DNA from: Pueribacillus theae
GTDB taxonomy: Bacteria; Bacillota; Bacilli; Bacillales; UBA6769
Assembly: GCF_003097615.1 (NCBI RefSeq)
Contig: NZ_QCZG01000024.1
Location: forward strand, 1-56,968
DNA: 56,968 nt
Direction of reading: 5' to 3'
In this document: in pieces, positions 8,438 through 17,120 of the stretch
How positions within the stretch are numbered: the stretch's first letter is position 1
Layout: the number at the start of each line of letters is the position of its first letter
Program-made: the position numbers and the translations under genes
The notes under the pieces: model-generated
What the model was told of the DNA's origin: nothing
Seen by the model: only the letters and a program-made list of their open reading frames with translations
Databases searched by the model: none

Positions 8438-9168
8438 TTTCCTTCACTTTCTAACAGGCGGTTGAATTCTTCTTTGATTGCGGAATAATCATTCCACTTT
8501 ACGAACTCTTTCCCATTGATAAATATTGTAGGTGTGCTCGATACACCTGCCTCCTGTGCAATAACGATATCTTCATTGACTTTCGAAACTTGGACGTTAT
8601 CCGCCATGTTTTGCTTAAACAAGCTCATGTCAATGTCAGGTACATTCTTTTCCACTAGATTTGTCAAAAAGTCAACCGTCGCCCATTCCGCTTTTTCCCC
8701 ACCTTGATTTTTATAGACGGCATCATGGTAATCCCAAAATGCTTCTTTATTTTGAGAAAACACTTCTTCCCCCGCTTTTGCAGCAGTGATCGAATCATCA
8801 GCAATAAATGGAAAATTAATAAAGAAGAACTGAACTTGTCCATTATCGATAAAATCTTTTTTGATTTTAGGATAAACTTTCTCTTGAAAAACTTTACAGG
8901 CAGGGCATTTATAATCGCCGAATTCTACCATTTTAATTGGGGCATTCCCACTTCCAACGAAAGGCTGCCCTTCATACGAAAAATCATATGTTTTCGGCTC
9001 CTCATTTGCCGCTTTGTTGTTGCTATTTAGCGCAAAAAACACGAAAAACGTTGCGATGACAAGGCCACAAATTGAGAAAAAAATGATGGCCGGCAAATTG
9101 GACTGCGGCTTTTTCCCCGGCCGGTGAGCCGGTGTTTTTTTCGGGTTTTTCTTCTTTTTCTTTGACAT
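8434..9168 (-). CDS. bdbD: Disulfide oxidoreductase BdbD (DsbA family)
   Basis: Membrane-anchored thiol oxidase of 244 residues. After a very lysine-rich cytosolic tail (residues 1-20) and a TM helix (~26-47) comes a DsbA-type domain with FGDYKCPACKVF (Cys88, Cys91) and a cis-Pro loop GVSSTPTIFING. It introduces disulfides into exported proteins and is recycled by BdbC, with which it is coupled. The ATG follows AGGAGGGG. Confidence 0.93.
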   Translation of the reverse strand: MSKKKKKNPKKTPAHRPGKKPQSNLPAIIFFSICGLVIATFFVFFALNSNNKAANEEPKTYDFSYEGQPFVGSGNAPIKMVEFGDYKCPACKVFQEKVYPKIKKDFIDNGQVQFFFINFPFIADDSITAAKAGEEVFSQNKEAFWDYHDAVYKNQGGEKAEWATVDFLTNLVEKNVPDIDMSLFKQNMADNVQVSKVNEDIVIAQEAGVSSTPTIFINGKEFVKWNDYSAIKEEFNRLLESEGK

Positions 9169-9200
9169 GTTTACCCCCTCCTAAACTTCCCTAATAGAGG

Positions 9201-9473
9201 TTGTTCAAAAAGTCCGGAGGCTTACAGGAGGTAAGTCAGTTCGACGTTATCACAGGACGTGATGCTTTTAGTCGAACTTCCTTAATAGGCTGCGAATCTC
9301 TTCGTCAGCTTGCTCTTCCGCTACTCACGTATCCTACAAACATACGCTGCGTTCCTTGGAAAAGAAAAACACTTTTCCTGCGTGCGATGCGGATGCTCAC
9401 GTAGCGACCAGCTTGTGCTCAGAGCTACGCTTCCTCGACCTTCTTGCCTCTCGTTGTCCTCCTTTTTGAACAA
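9201..9473. repeat. MITE-like intergenic repeat, copy A
   Basis: A 273-bp element bounded by perfect 12-bp terminal inverted repeats TTGTTCAAAAAG / CTTTTTGAACAA. Interior hairpins include CGAC..ATCAC/GTGAT..GTCG at about 9240-9273. A second copy (26229-26435) shares most of the sequence but lacks ~65 bases around 9360-9430; a third, mostly deleted copy is at 44112-44156. No transposase; open frames inside are not coding. It fills the gap between bdbD and copA. Confidence 0.8.
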
Positions 9474-9491
9474 ACACTAAAACTACCTGCT

Positions 9492-11693
9492 TTATGCCAT
9501 TTTCCCATGGCGGGGCTTCCATCGGTTTAAAAATAATGTATTCACTACAACGGAAACAGAGCTTAATGCCATTGCGGCTCCAGCTAAAATCGGATTGAGA
9601 AACCCCAAAGCTGCAACTGGAATTAAAACAACATTGTAGCCAAATGCCCAGCCTAAGTTCTGTTTGATTTTGCGAATGGTTGCGTATGATAATTGAATGC
9701 TGTCTGAAATGGACAATAAATCCCCGCGCATTAAAGTCACATCAGCAGCCTCAATAGCAACATCTGTCCCTGTTCCGATCGCAATTCCGACATTAGCGGC
9801 CGCAAGTGCCGGTGCGTCGTTAATCCCATCGCCGACCATAGCTACCTTTTTGCCTTTCTTTTTTAGCTTTTCCACTTCTTTTGCTTTATGCTCTGGGAGC
9901 ACTTCTGCAAGAATATGTCCAATGCCGACTTCGTCTGCAATCGCCTTTGCTGTATGCTTATTGTCACCTGTCATCATGATCACGTCAATCCCTCTGTCCT
10001 TTAGCTCTTTAATGGCTTGCCTTGACGACTCTTTCACCGTATCGGCAATCGCAAAATAACCAATCAAGCGATCGTCCTCAGTAACCATAATGACGGAATT
10101 TCCTTTTGCCTCAAGTTTCTCCATTTCATTTGCTAGATTGGAAATATCAATGCGTTTAAACTCCATTAATTTTTGATTGCCTACGGTATATGTTTTATTT
10201 CCAACGACAGACATAACCCCGTAACCTGGCATGGCTTCAAAACGAACAGGGTTTTCAAGCTTTATCTTCTTTTCTTTCGCGTAATCAATAATCGCTTTTG
10301 CAAGTGGATGCTCAGAAGCCTGTTCAGCACTTGCAACTGCTCTTATCATATCATTTTCGCTAATAGTAAAAGCACGAATCTTTGTTACTTCTGGTTTTCC
10401 TTTTGTAATTGTTCCAGTTTTGTCAAGAATAACCGTATCAATATCCTTCAGCATCTGCAAATGGCTGGCGTCCTTAATAAGAACCCCATTTTCAGCCCCT
10501 TTCCCTGTTCCTACCATAATCGCTGTCGGTGTTGCTAACCCAAGCGCGCAAGGGCAAGCAATGACAAGCACTGCCACCGCGCTGATTAAAGCGGATGAAA
10601 AACCCGCAACAAAAAAAGTGATCACAAATGTAAGGAGAGCAATCCCGATAACAATGGGTACAAATACGGCCGAAATCTTATCTGCAAGGCTTTGAATCGG
10701 CGCTTTTGAACCTTGCGCTTTTTCAACCATTTGAATAATTTGCGCCAAAGCGGTTTCTTTTCCAACCTTTGTCGCTTTCATTGTAATGGAGCCGTGTTTA
10801 TTTATCGTTGCCCCGATTACGGTGTCTCCTGCTTCTTTTGTTACTGGCAGGCTCTCTCCTGTTAGCATCGACTCATCAACCGATGTTCTGCCTTCAACGA
10901 CTAGTCCATCTACAGGAATTTTTTCGCCAACCTTTACATAGAGCACATCCCCCTTTTGAACTTCGTCAATAGGAATGTCCTGCATAACGCCATTTCGGAT
11001 GACATGGGCAACCTTTGCTTGAAGCCCCATTAATTTTTTTAAAGCTTCTGACGTTCTGCCTTTGGCTCTTGATTCAAGCAATTTTCCAAGAATAATCAAT
11101 GTAATAATAACGACTGATGCTTCAAAATACAGACCTATTTCTTGTCCATGAAAAAATAGAAATGTACTGTACAAATACGCGGAAAGCGTTCCCATCGCAA
11201 CCAAAACATCCATGTTTGCACTTCCGCCCCTTAATGCATTGTAGGCCCCGCGTATAAACCGCCAACCCAGCGTAAATTGCACAATAGTTGCAAGAACGAA
11301 TTGAATCCAGCCTGGCATCATAAGCGACATGTTGCCAGTTAAATCACCGGCCATTTGCACAAGAAACGGCAATGAAATAACAGCTCCAATTAGAAAAGAT
11401 TCGCGTTGCAGTTTATATTGCTTTTCTTTCTCGGCTTTCTCAGCCTCCGGATCCTTCGAAACATAAGGATGCGCCTTATATCCAGTCTTTACGACCTTCT
11501 CAATCAATTGGTCTGTATTTGTTTTCTTGTTATCAAAGACAATCGTCGCCTTTTCATTCGCTAAATTTACATTGGCTTCGGCGACACCTTCGACTTTTTT
11601 TAATCCTTTTTCCACCCGGTTCGCACATGCCGCACAAGTCATACCTTCTATGTCTAACGTTACTTTTTCCATAGCTGCAGGTTGAGAAGCCAT
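9492..11693 (-). CDS. copA: Copper-exporting P1B-type ATPase CopA
   Basis: Exports Cu(I) across the plasma membrane at the cost of ATP. It has 733 residues, one N-terminal heavy-metal domain (GMTCAAC, Cys20/Cys23; B. subtilis CopA has two), eight predicted TM helices, actuator TGES, the transport CPC motif (~380-382), phosphorylation site DKTGT (~424-428), SEHP loop and [11 protein letters not shown] hinge. The ATG at 11693 is 8 bases after AAGGAG, better than the upstream alternative at 11711. Transcribed divergently from copZ; a CsoR-like palindrome lies just upstream. Confidence 0.95.
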   Translation of the reverse strand: MASQPAAMEKVTLDIEGMTCAACANRVEKGLKKVEGVAEANVNLANEKATIVFDNKKTNTDQLIEKVVKTGYKAHPYVSKDPEAEKAEKEKQYKLQRESFLIGAVISLPFLVQMAGDLTGNMSLMMPGWIQFVLATIVQFTLGWRFIRGAYNALRGGSANMDVLVAMGTLSAYLYSTFLFFHGQEIGLYFEASVVIITLIILGKLLESRAKGRTSEALKKLMGLQAKVAHVIRNGVMQDIPIDEVQKGDVLYVKVGEKIPVDGLVVEGRTSVDESMLTGESLPVTKEAGDTVIGATINKHGSITMKATKVGKETALAQIIQMVEKAQGSKAPIQSLADKISAVFVPIVIGIALLTFVITFFVAGFSSALISAVAVLVIACPCALGLATPTAIMVGTGKGAENGVLIKDASHLQMLKDIDTVILDKTGTITKGKPEVTKIRAFTISENDMIRAVASAEQASEHPLAKAIIDYAKEKKIKLENPVRFEAMPGYGVMSVVGNKTYTVGNQKLMEFKRIDISNLANEMEKLEAKGNSVIMVTEDDRLIGYFAIADTVKESSRQAIKELKDRGIDVIMMTGDNKHTAKAIADEVGIGHILAEVLPEHKAKEVEKLKKKGKKVAMVGDGINDAPALAAANVGIAIGTGTDVAIEAADVTLMRGDLLSISDSIQLSYATIRKIKQNLGWAFGYNVVLIPVAALGFLNPILAGAAMALSSVSVVVNTLFLNRWKPRHGKMA

Positions 11694-11710
11694 TATAACA
11701 TCTCCTTCCA

Positions 11711-11729
11711 TATACCTGCTCAGGGTATA
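11711..11729. promoter_or_regulatory. Candidate CsoR operator in the copA leader
   Basis: TATACC / GGTATA perfect arms around a 7-base GC-containing centre, at the 5' end of copA between copA and copZ. Position and G/C-core pseudo-palindrome resemble CsoR sites of Bacillus copZA. No csoR gene is in the window. Confidence 0.4.
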
Positions 11730-11861
11730 GTTTCATCATCATATAACGATAGAAAAATTACTGTCATATCGAAAAATTGACAGTGTAAATTCTTCGCTGC
11801 TATATTAAAAATACAATGCATGGAAAAATTGTACAAGCATGATACCTTGGGAGGTAACGAA

Positions 11862-12080
11862 ATGACGGAAAATATTACAATAAAAATTCAAGGCATGACT
11901 TGCGATCATTGCAAAGCGGCTGTTGAACAAGCTTTAAACGAAATTGACGGCGTTCATTCCGCTGAAGTTAATCTTAAAAATGGAACAGCAACAGTGACAT
12001 ATGATGCCAATAAAGTTGATATTGATCATTTTACTGAATCGATTGATGAGGCAGGGTATGAATTTGTAGGCCAAGTATAA
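11862..12080 (+). CDS. copZ: Copper chaperone CopZ-like heavy-metal domain protein
   Basis: A 72-residue single ferredoxin-fold metallochaperone with GMTCDHC (Cys14, Cys17), which carries Cu(I) to CopA. The ATG at 11862 has GGGAGG 6 bases upstream; an earlier ATG at 11820 lacks a site. In most Bacillus copZ precedes copA in one operon; here they are divergent and share a ~170-bp regulatory region. Confidence 0.88.
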   Translation: MTENITIKIQGMTCDHCKAAVEQALNEIDGVHSAEVNLKNGTATVTYDANKVDIDHFTESIDEAGYEFVGQV

Positions 12081-12144
12081 ATCCGGAGGTCGGAAGACAG
12101 AGGACAGAAGCCGGTTCGTTTAATTTTTCGAGTGGGCAAATTTT

Positions 12145-12195
12145 AAAAAAACAGCTTTCACCGGTCTTGAAAACAAGACTAGTGAAAGCTTTTTA
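12145..12195. terminator. Bidirectional terminator between copZ and wrbA
   Basis: AGCTTTCAC (12153-12161) / GTGAAAGCT (12182-12190), with inner GTCTTG/CAAGAC, flanked by A-run and T-run. Serves both convergent genes. Confidence 0.85.
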
Positions 12196-12197
12196 CA

Positions 12198-12809
12198 TTA
12201 TTGCCGGCCTTTTTTCACCCATTCAGCAACTTGAACGGTACGTTTCGCTTGATGCTTCACGGCTGCTTCCACATCTTCGACCATGTTGCCATCTTTGCCC
12301 TGGGTTGCGCTCGTTCCGTAAGGATTGCCGCCCGCTCCGAAAATCGCTTGATCCGTATAGCCGGGCGCTACAATAATGGCTCCCCAATGCATCATTGTTG
12401 TATAGAGCGCTGTAATCGTCTGTTCTTGCCCGCCGTGCGCATTCTGAGCAGAGGTCATAGCGCTGACAACTTTGTTCGCAAGCTTGCCTTGTGCCCAAAG
12501 ACCTCCTTGCATATCCATAAATTGTTTCATTTGGGAAGGAACATTTCCGAATCGCGTCGGTGCACTGAATATCATCGCATCTGCCCATTCCAAGTCATCG
12601 CTTGATGCCTCAGGGATATCTTTCGCCTCTTCGTAATGCGCTTTCCATGCGGGATTGGATTCAATTGCTTCTTGTGGGGCTAATTCTTGAACCTTTAGTA
12701 CTTTTACTTCTGCACCCGCCTCTTTTGCAGCTTCTGCCGCCATTTTTGCCATTTTATAGTTTGTCCCTGTCGAGCTGTAGTAAATGATTGCTAAATTTAC
12801 ATTGGACAT
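12198..12809 (-). CDS. wrbA: WrbA-family NAD(P)H:quinone oxidoreductase
   Basis: FMN-binding flavodoxin-like enzyme (203 residues) that reduces quinones by two electrons, avoiding semiquinones. Seen: the FMN phosphate loop YYSSTGTNYKMA, PTRFGNVPSQMKQFMD, TSAQNAHGGQEQT and the PYGTSATQG segment typical of WrbA. It follows an mhqR-type regulator by 143 bases, with MhqR-box-like sequences before both genes, so induction by quinones or catechol-like electrophiles is likely. Confidence 0.9.
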   Translation of the reverse strand: MSNVNLAIIYYSSTGTNYKMAKMAAEAAKEAGAEVKVLKVQELAPQEAIESNPAWKAHYEEAKDIPEASSDDLEWADAMIFSAPTRFGNVPSQMKQFMDMQGGLWAQGKLANKVVSAMTSAQNAHGGQEQTITALYTTMMHWGAIIVAPGYTDQAIFGAGGNPYGTSATQGKDGNMVEDVEAAVKHQAKRTVQVAEWVKKGRQ

Positions 12810-12919
12810 GTAAACATTCTCCCTTCAAAAATGATCATTTTATTATGTCTAAAAATCCGACTTTCTATCCAAATCAGAATCCAAATTTCAATACCTACGC
12901 TAAATTAGCCTACAATCAG

Positions 12920-12938
12920 ATAATCTTAATTCGAGATA
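12920..12938. promoter_or_regulatory. MhqR-box-like site upstream of wrbA
   Basis: AATTCGAGATA (12928-12938) matches the right half of the MhqR box (tATCTcgaAtTCgAGATa) exactly; the left half is ATCTT displaced by one base. Confidence 0.4.
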
Positions 12939-12952
12939 TTTTATTAAAAAAA

Positions 12953-13408
12953 TTACTTCATTTCCTGCGCGTGAAAGCCGAGCTTTTTCAACATCGTAAT
13001 CATACGCTCTTTCTCACTGTCATCCAGCCCTCCGAAGATGTTAGATATCGCTTTTTTATGGGCTGGAAAAATGCCGGCGATTAATTCTTTTCCTTTTTCT
13101 GTTATGACAGCAAACGTGACACGCCTGTCTTTCGGGCACGGCTTTCTCATCAAAAGTCCTTTTGCTTCCAGCTTATCAACGACGTATGTAATACTTCCGC
13201 TTGCAAGCAAAACTTTTTTTCCGATTTGTTGTATCGCTTGATCGCCTTTATGATACAAAAGCTCAAGTACAGCAAATTCAGTAGGGTTCAAACCGTGGCT
13301 TTTTATATCTTCCGTTACACGGTCAGTAATTTCCCGGTATGCGCGCGACAACACGACAAACAATTTTAGCGACAGTTCATCTTTTGTTGCTGTTTCCTTG
13401 TTATCCAT
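12953..13408 (-). CDS. mhqR: MarR-family regulator, MhqR-like
   Basis: A 151-residue MarR winged-helix repressor. Seen: LKLFVVLSRAYREI, HGLNPTEFAVLELLYHKG, a recognition helix in LLASGSITYVVDKLEAKG and the wing RKPCPKDRRVTFAVIT. The sequence resembles B. subtilis MhqR, the repressor of quinone-detoxifying azoreductases and dioxygenases. The ATG at 13408 is preferred to an upstream TTG because of spacing from AAAAAGG. A candidate operator lies 25-42 bases upstream, and wrbA follows. Confidence 0.83.
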   Translation of the reverse strand: MDNKETATKDELSLKLFVVLSRAYREITDRVTEDIKSHGLNPTEFAVLELLYHKGDQAIQQIGKKVLLASGSITYVVDKLEAKGLLMRKPCPKDRRVTFAVITEKGKELIAGIFPAHKKAISNIFGGLDDSEKERMITMLKKLGFHAQEMK

Positions 13409-13432
13409 CAGAATCAAACCTTTTTGTTAATG

Positions 13433-13450
13433 TATCTTGATTTCGAGACA
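13433..13450. promoter_or_regulatory. MhqR-box-like operator before mhqR
   Basis: TATCTTGATTTCGAGACA matches the MhqR consensus at 15 of 18 positions, upstream of the regulator's start; it suggests autorepression. Confidence 0.5.
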
Positions 13451-13688
13451 ATTATTGCATGTCTTATATCTGGATGTCAAGCAACAAACTAGATTACTTT
13501 CACCATTTACAGAAGTGAGGGACTTCTGCTGAATGAAGTTAAACTTTTTCATAAAGAAAACTCGCCGATTGGCAAGCCTTAAAAGGCGAAGACAGAGGCG
13601 TAGTTGCCCTGATACTTTGGACTTAAAATTTGCTGCTGCGTCGACTTTTCTACTTTGCTGCAAATTTATACTTTCTTAACTTGCAAGA
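13451..13688. other. Intergenic DNA between mhqR and metQ; no gene recognised
   Basis: Contains a hairpin CAGAAGT / ACTTCTG (about 13511-13529). On the plus strand, from about 13578, GAAGACAGAGGCG followed by TGATACTTTGGA recalls the 5' part of a lysine riboswitch, but the 3' half and any downstream gene are missing. Confidence 0.3.
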
Positions 13689-13689
13689 A

Positions 13690-13720
13690 AAGACCTGAAC
13701 AATTAAGCTGTTCAGGCCTT
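13690..13720 (-). terminator. Terminator of metNIQ
   Basis: CCTGAACA / TGTTCAGG (13694-13701 / 13709-13716), flanked on the minus strand by a T-rich TCTTTTC tract, 6 bases after the metQ stop. Confidence 0.8.
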
Positions 13721-13725
13721 AAAAC

Positions 13726-14571
13726 TTACTTCATCCAATCAGGCTTGCTATACCCTTGGAAATCTTTATCAATAATTTCTTCGAATTCTGGTGATTCAAC
13801 GACTTCTTTAATATCCTTTGTAAATTGAGCATCCAGATCAGCTGTTCTTACTGCAATGAGATTTTGATATTCAGGAACGATATTTTCAAGGACAAGTGCA
13901 TCAAGTAAATTCATTTTTGCTGCTAAAGCGAAGTTTCCATTAATCGCCGCCAAGTCAACACTTTCAAGAGTTCGCGGCAGTTGGGCTGCTTCCACTGGCT
14001 GAAATTTTATGTTTTTCGGGTTATCTTTTACATCTTTTTCAGAAGCCTTCAATGGTTCAACGTGATCACTAATCGTAATTAAATCTGCATCTTGAAGCAT
14101 TAATAGCGCTCTTGCTAAATTCGTAGGGTCATTTGGAATCGCGATCGTGCTGCCATCTTGTATTTCCTCAATGCTTTTGATTTTATTAGAATAAAGGCCA
14201 ATTGGCACCGTAGGGATTGTAATGAGATCAGATAACTCAAGATTATGTTCTTTCACAAAATTATCTAAATAAATTTTGTGCTGAAACATGTTAACATCAA
14301 GGGAACCGTTATCTAATGCGATATTCGGCTGGACGTAATCGCTAAACTCTACAACTTCAATCTTGTAGCCTTTTTCTTCAAGCAAAGGCTTGATTGCTTT
14401 TGAGATCATATCGCTGTAAGGACCCGCTGTCGCACCGAATTTTAGTTCAGTTTTCTCTGTCTTACTGTCCTCAGCTTTTTTTCCATCAGAACCTGCATCT
14501 TTTGTACCGCCACATGCTGCTAGCAAGCCTACCAGTAAAATTACGGTTAAAACACTAAATACTTTTTTCAT
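13726..14571 (-). CDS. metQ: Methionine ABC transporter substrate-binding lipoprotein MetQ
   Basis: Lipoprotein of 281 residues with lipobox LAAC (Cys20) that captures methionine outside the membrane for MetNI. NlpA-family features: LKFGATAGPYSDMI, DYVQPNIALDNGSLDVNMFQH, IAIPNDPTNLARALLML, LDLAAINGNFAL-like loop. The ATG at 14571 is preceded by GGGGAGAG; the longer frame to 14676 runs back into metI. Last gene of the S-box operon. Confidence 0.95.
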   Translation of the reverse strand: MKKVFSVLTVILLVGLLAACGGTKDAGSDGKKAEDSKTEKTELKFGATAGPYSDMISKAIKPLLEEKGYKIEVVEFSDYVQPNIALDNGSLDVNMFQHKIYLDNFVKEHNLELSDLITIPTVPIGLYSNKIKSIEEIQDGSTIAIPNDPTNLARALLMLQDADLITISDHVEPLKASEKDVKDNPKNIKFQPVEAAQLPRTLESVDLAAINGNFALAAKMNLLDALVLENIVPEYQNLIAVRTADLDAQFTKDIKEVVESPEFEEIIDKDFQGYSKPDWMK

Positions 14572-14635
14572 CGTTTTCTCTCCCCAACTATTTTTCTTTT
14601 TTATGTTTAATAGGATATTTCCTATTTCGCATCCT

Positions 14636-15301
14636 TTACCTCTTATCAATGAGACGTGAAACTCTGTCTCCTGCAATCTGAATCACTTGAACGAGAACGA
14701 CGAGGATTATGATTGTAGTGAACATAATCACATTGTCATAGCGGTAATAACCGAACCGAATCGCCAAGTCGCCAATGCCGCCTCCGCCTACAATGCCGGC
14801 CATCGCAGAATAGCCAATCAAGCTAATCGTCGTAATTGTAATGCCGCTCACGAGGCCTGGACGCGCTTCAGGTAAAAGCACTTCTTTAATAATCATCCAT
14901 GGTGTGGCGCCAGCCGCAATCGCAGCTTCAATTACCCCCTTATCAATTTCTCTTATTGATGACTCTACGATTCTAGCGAAAAAAGGAATCGCAGCGACAG
15001 ACAGCGGCACAGCTGCTGCAGTCGGTCCAATCGTTGTACCGACAATTTTTTGTGTGAACGGAATTAAGGCAACGAGTAAAATAATAAAAGGGACGGAACG
15101 AATTAAGTTCACAACAGTACCAACAATCGATTTCACAATTTTGTTTTCTAAAAATAAATCTTTATCCGTTACATATAGCAAAATACCAAGAGGCAAACCA
15201 AAAATGATAGCGATACACAACGCAATCGCAACCATGTAAATCGTCTGCAAAAATGCAGTATTAATTTCTGGGATAAGCTGTATAAGTGAATCAAGCAGCA
15301 T
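14636..15301 (-). CDS. metI: Methionine ABC transporter permease MetI
   Basis: Inner-membrane permease of 221 residues with about five TM helices and the EAA coupling loop (EAAIAAGATPWMIIKEVLLPEA). Overlaps metN by 11 bases; the ATG is preceded by GGAGGTGAT inside metN. Confidence 0.95.
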   Translation of the reverse strand: MLLDSLIQLIPEINTAFLQTIYMVAIALCIAIIFGLPLGILLYVTDKDLFLENKIVKSIVGTVVNLIRSVPFIILLVALIPFTQKIVGTTIGPTAAAVPLSVAAIPFFARIVESSIREIDKGVIEAAIAAGATPWMIIKEVLLPEARPGLVSGITITTISLIGYSAMAGIVGGGGIGDLAIRFGYYRYDNVIMFTTIIILVVLVQVIQIAGDRVSRLIDKR

Positions 15302-16304
15302 CTGCGATCACCTCCAAACTTTCTGTATGTTTTGTTATATAGTCAATCGCTTGATTAACCTCTTGCTTATCTCCTGTTACTTCCATAATAAAAATGCCTA
15401 ACGGATTGTCTTTAATGTATTCAATTTTCCCGTGAAGAATATTCCCCTTCACGTTAAACTTTTTAAACACATCTGAGATTAACGCTTCTTCGGCTGAGAC
15501 ACCTTTAAATTGAATTTTGATTAATGTTCCTTTTCGATTTTGGCTTAGTCGCTCAGGCAACTGTAATTGCAAAACAGTTTCGATAAAATCTTTCGTGAGC
15601 GGCTGCTTAGGATTGGAAAAAAGATCATATACCAGCCCTTCTTCAATCACCCGGCCGTCTTGCATCACCGCCATCCGGTCACAAATCTCCTTCACAACCT
15701 CCATTTCGTGCGTAATGACAACGATCGTAATCCCAAGTTTTTTATTAATCGATTTAAGCAAACATAAAATCGATTTTGTCGTGCTAGGATCTAAAGCAGA
15801 TGTCGCTTCATCACAAAGAAGGACTTTTGGATTGTTTGCAAGCGCTCTTGCAATGCCGACACGCTGCTTTTGTCCTCCGCTTAATTGTGCTGGGTAGTGC
15901 GAGGCCCGATCCCCTAAGCCAACAAGTTCAAGCAATTCAGTGACACGCTCGTTAAACTTTTTTTTTGGAACGCCGGCAGCCTTAAGTGCAAATGCTACGT
16001 TTTCATAGACAGTTTTTGAACTAATTAAATAGAAGTGCTGGAAAATCATTCCGATTTTCAAACGGGCTTTACGAAGTTCGCTACTGTTTAGGGTCGTCAA
16101 ATTCACACCATCAACGAGAACTTCCCCACTTGTCGGCTTTTCAAGTAAATTTAAGCACCGTAAAAGAGAGCTTTTTCCCGCACCGCTGTATCCCACAATT
16201 CCGAATATCTCACCTTCCTTTACTTTCAAGGAAACATTGTTGACACCTATTGTTTTTCCTTTTTTTGTTTTGTATTCTTTAACAAGATTTCGAACTTCTA
16301 TCAA
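15291..16304 (-). CDS. metN: Methionine ABC transporter ATP-binding protein MetN, TTG start
   Basis: ATPase of 337 residues: Walker A GYSGAGKSS, signature LSGGQKQRVGIARAL, Walker B VLLCDEATSALD, His switch VVITHE, and a C-terminal NIL domain (~260-337) that binds methionine for feedback inhibition. The start is TTG at 16304, 7-8 bases after a G6 ribosome-binding site. First gene of the operon, controlled by the S-box leader. Confidence 0.95.
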   Translation of the reverse strand: MIEVRNLVKEYKTKKGKTIGVNNVSLKVKEGEIFGIVGYSGAGKSSLLRCLNLLEKPTSGEVLVDGVNLTTLNSSELRKARLKIGMIFQHFYLISSKTVYENVAFALKAAGVPKKKFNERVTELLELVGLGDRASHYPAQLSGGQKQRVGIARALANNPKVLLCDEATSALDPSTTKSILCLLKSINKKLGITIVVITHEMEVVKEICDRMAVMQDGRVIEEGLVYDLFSNPKQPLTKDFIETVLQLQLPERLSQNRKGTLIKIQFKGVSAEEALISDVFKKFNVKGNILHGKIEYIKDNPLGIFIMEVTGDKQEVNQAIDYITKHTESLEVIADAA

Positions 16305-16333
16305 AGATAACCCCCCTAAACTCTATGAAAAAT

Positions 16334-16495
16334 AAAAAAATCCCTTCCATTTCTGAAAGAGACTCGCGTAACTAAAACAGTACGATATGTCTTATCTTTC
16401 AGAATGGAACCATTCTGCAGGAAGTAGCACCTTTCCATTTCTGGAGGTTGCCGGACGTCATTGGGCCTGTCCCTCAGTCACTCTTGATAAGTTTT
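16334..16495 (-). ncRNA. SAM-I riboswitch (S-box) with transcription terminator
   Basis: On the minus strand the aptamer (16491 to ~16391) shows the S-box landmarks in order: CTTATCAAGAG, GACTGAGGGA, GGCCC.ATGA, CCGGCAACC, GGTGCTA.TTCC and the closing AGATAAG. Downstream, TCTTTCAGAATGG (16395-16407) pairs with CCATTTCTGAAAGA (16347-16360), followed by a T7 run: the terminator formed when SAM is bound. It therefore switches metNIQ off when methionine/SAM is plentiful. Confidence 0.95.
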
Positions 16496-16601
16496 TTGAT
16501 AAGTGATTAACACCTATCTTAATTCCTAGTATTCTTATTGTCAATATATATTTTATAGATTTTAAATTTTTTATTTAGCAACAAAAATAATTTAGACACA
16601 G

Positions 16602-16629
16602 AAAAAGGATACGGAACGAACCGTATCCT
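16602..16629 (-). terminator. Terminator of gsiB
   Basis: AGGATACGG / CCGTATCCT with a 6-base loop and TTTTT on the minus strand, 22 bases beyond the stop. Confidence 0.9.
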
Positions 16630-16650
16630 CACGTTGCATCGATTACTTTA

Positions 16651-16989
16651 CTAGTCGTCGTCGCGTTGTTTCGCGCGGGCGTTTCCGCCTTTTTCTCCTA
16701 TTTCTTCATAGAAATCTCTGTCATGGTTTTCAGAGGTGGCTTCGCCGCCTTTGCGACCGATTTTTTCATAGAAATCTCTGTCATGATTTTCAGCGGTCGC
16801 TTCGCCGCCTTTGTGGCCAATTTTCTCATAAAATTCTCTATCGTGGCTTTCTGCTGTGGCTTCGCCGCCTTTACGGCCAATTTCCTGATAGAATTCTTTA
16901 TCATGTGTACGGGCTGTTTCTTCTCCACCCATGCGTCCAGCTTCTTCAACACTCATTTTTCCGTCGTTATTATTCTTATCTTTTGCCAT
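16651..16989 (-). CDS. gsiB: General stress protein GsiB (KGG-repeat, LEA group 1-like)
   Basis: A 112-residue, highly hydrophilic protein built from about four imperfect 20-residue repeats of the type RKGGEATAESHDREFYEKIG, ending GGNARAKQRDDD. GsiB of B. subtilis has the same repeat and is a SigB-controlled desiccation and stress protein. The ATG follows AAAGGAGG; a SigB promoter lies ~45 bases upstream. The tandem repeats also give strong repetition at DNA level. Confidence 0.93.
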   Translation of the reverse strand: MAKDKNNNDGKMSVEEAGRMGGEETARTHDKEFYQEIGRKGGEATAESHDREFYEKIGHKGGEATAENHDRDFYEKIGRKGGEATSENHDRDFYEEIGEKGGNARAKQRDDD

Positions 16990-17035
16990 CTTTAATTCCT
17001 CCTTTAAATTAGTTTCGTGGCTTACAGTACTTTAT

Positions 17036-17061
17036 TTACCCGGTTAATCTTAACCAAAAAC
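17036..17061 (-). promoter_or_regulatory. SigB-type promoter of gsiB
   Basis: Minus strand GTTTTT (17056-17061), a 14-base spacer and GGGTAA (17036-17041), matching the SigB consensus in sequence and spacing. Confidence 0.75.
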
Positions 17062-17120
17062 ATACTAGGAAGATTTGTAAACTTTGAAATGGATTTGTCA
17101 TATTTTGTAACTTTTCAAAG

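Noticed and set aside
9201-9404. 67-codon plus-strand reading frame starting MFKKSGG
   Set aside because: It lies wholly inside the MITE-like repeat; copy B lacks a matching intact frame, so it is not coding.
13427-13663. 78-codon minus-strand frame between mhqR and metQ
   Set aside because: No ribosome-binding site, no recognisable sequence, and it overlaps the mhqR promoter/operator.
16651-16989. Regular spaced DNA repeats resembling a short CRISPR array
   Set aside because: The ~60-bp periodicity is the codon-level image of the 20-residue GsiB repeats; there are no unique spacers.
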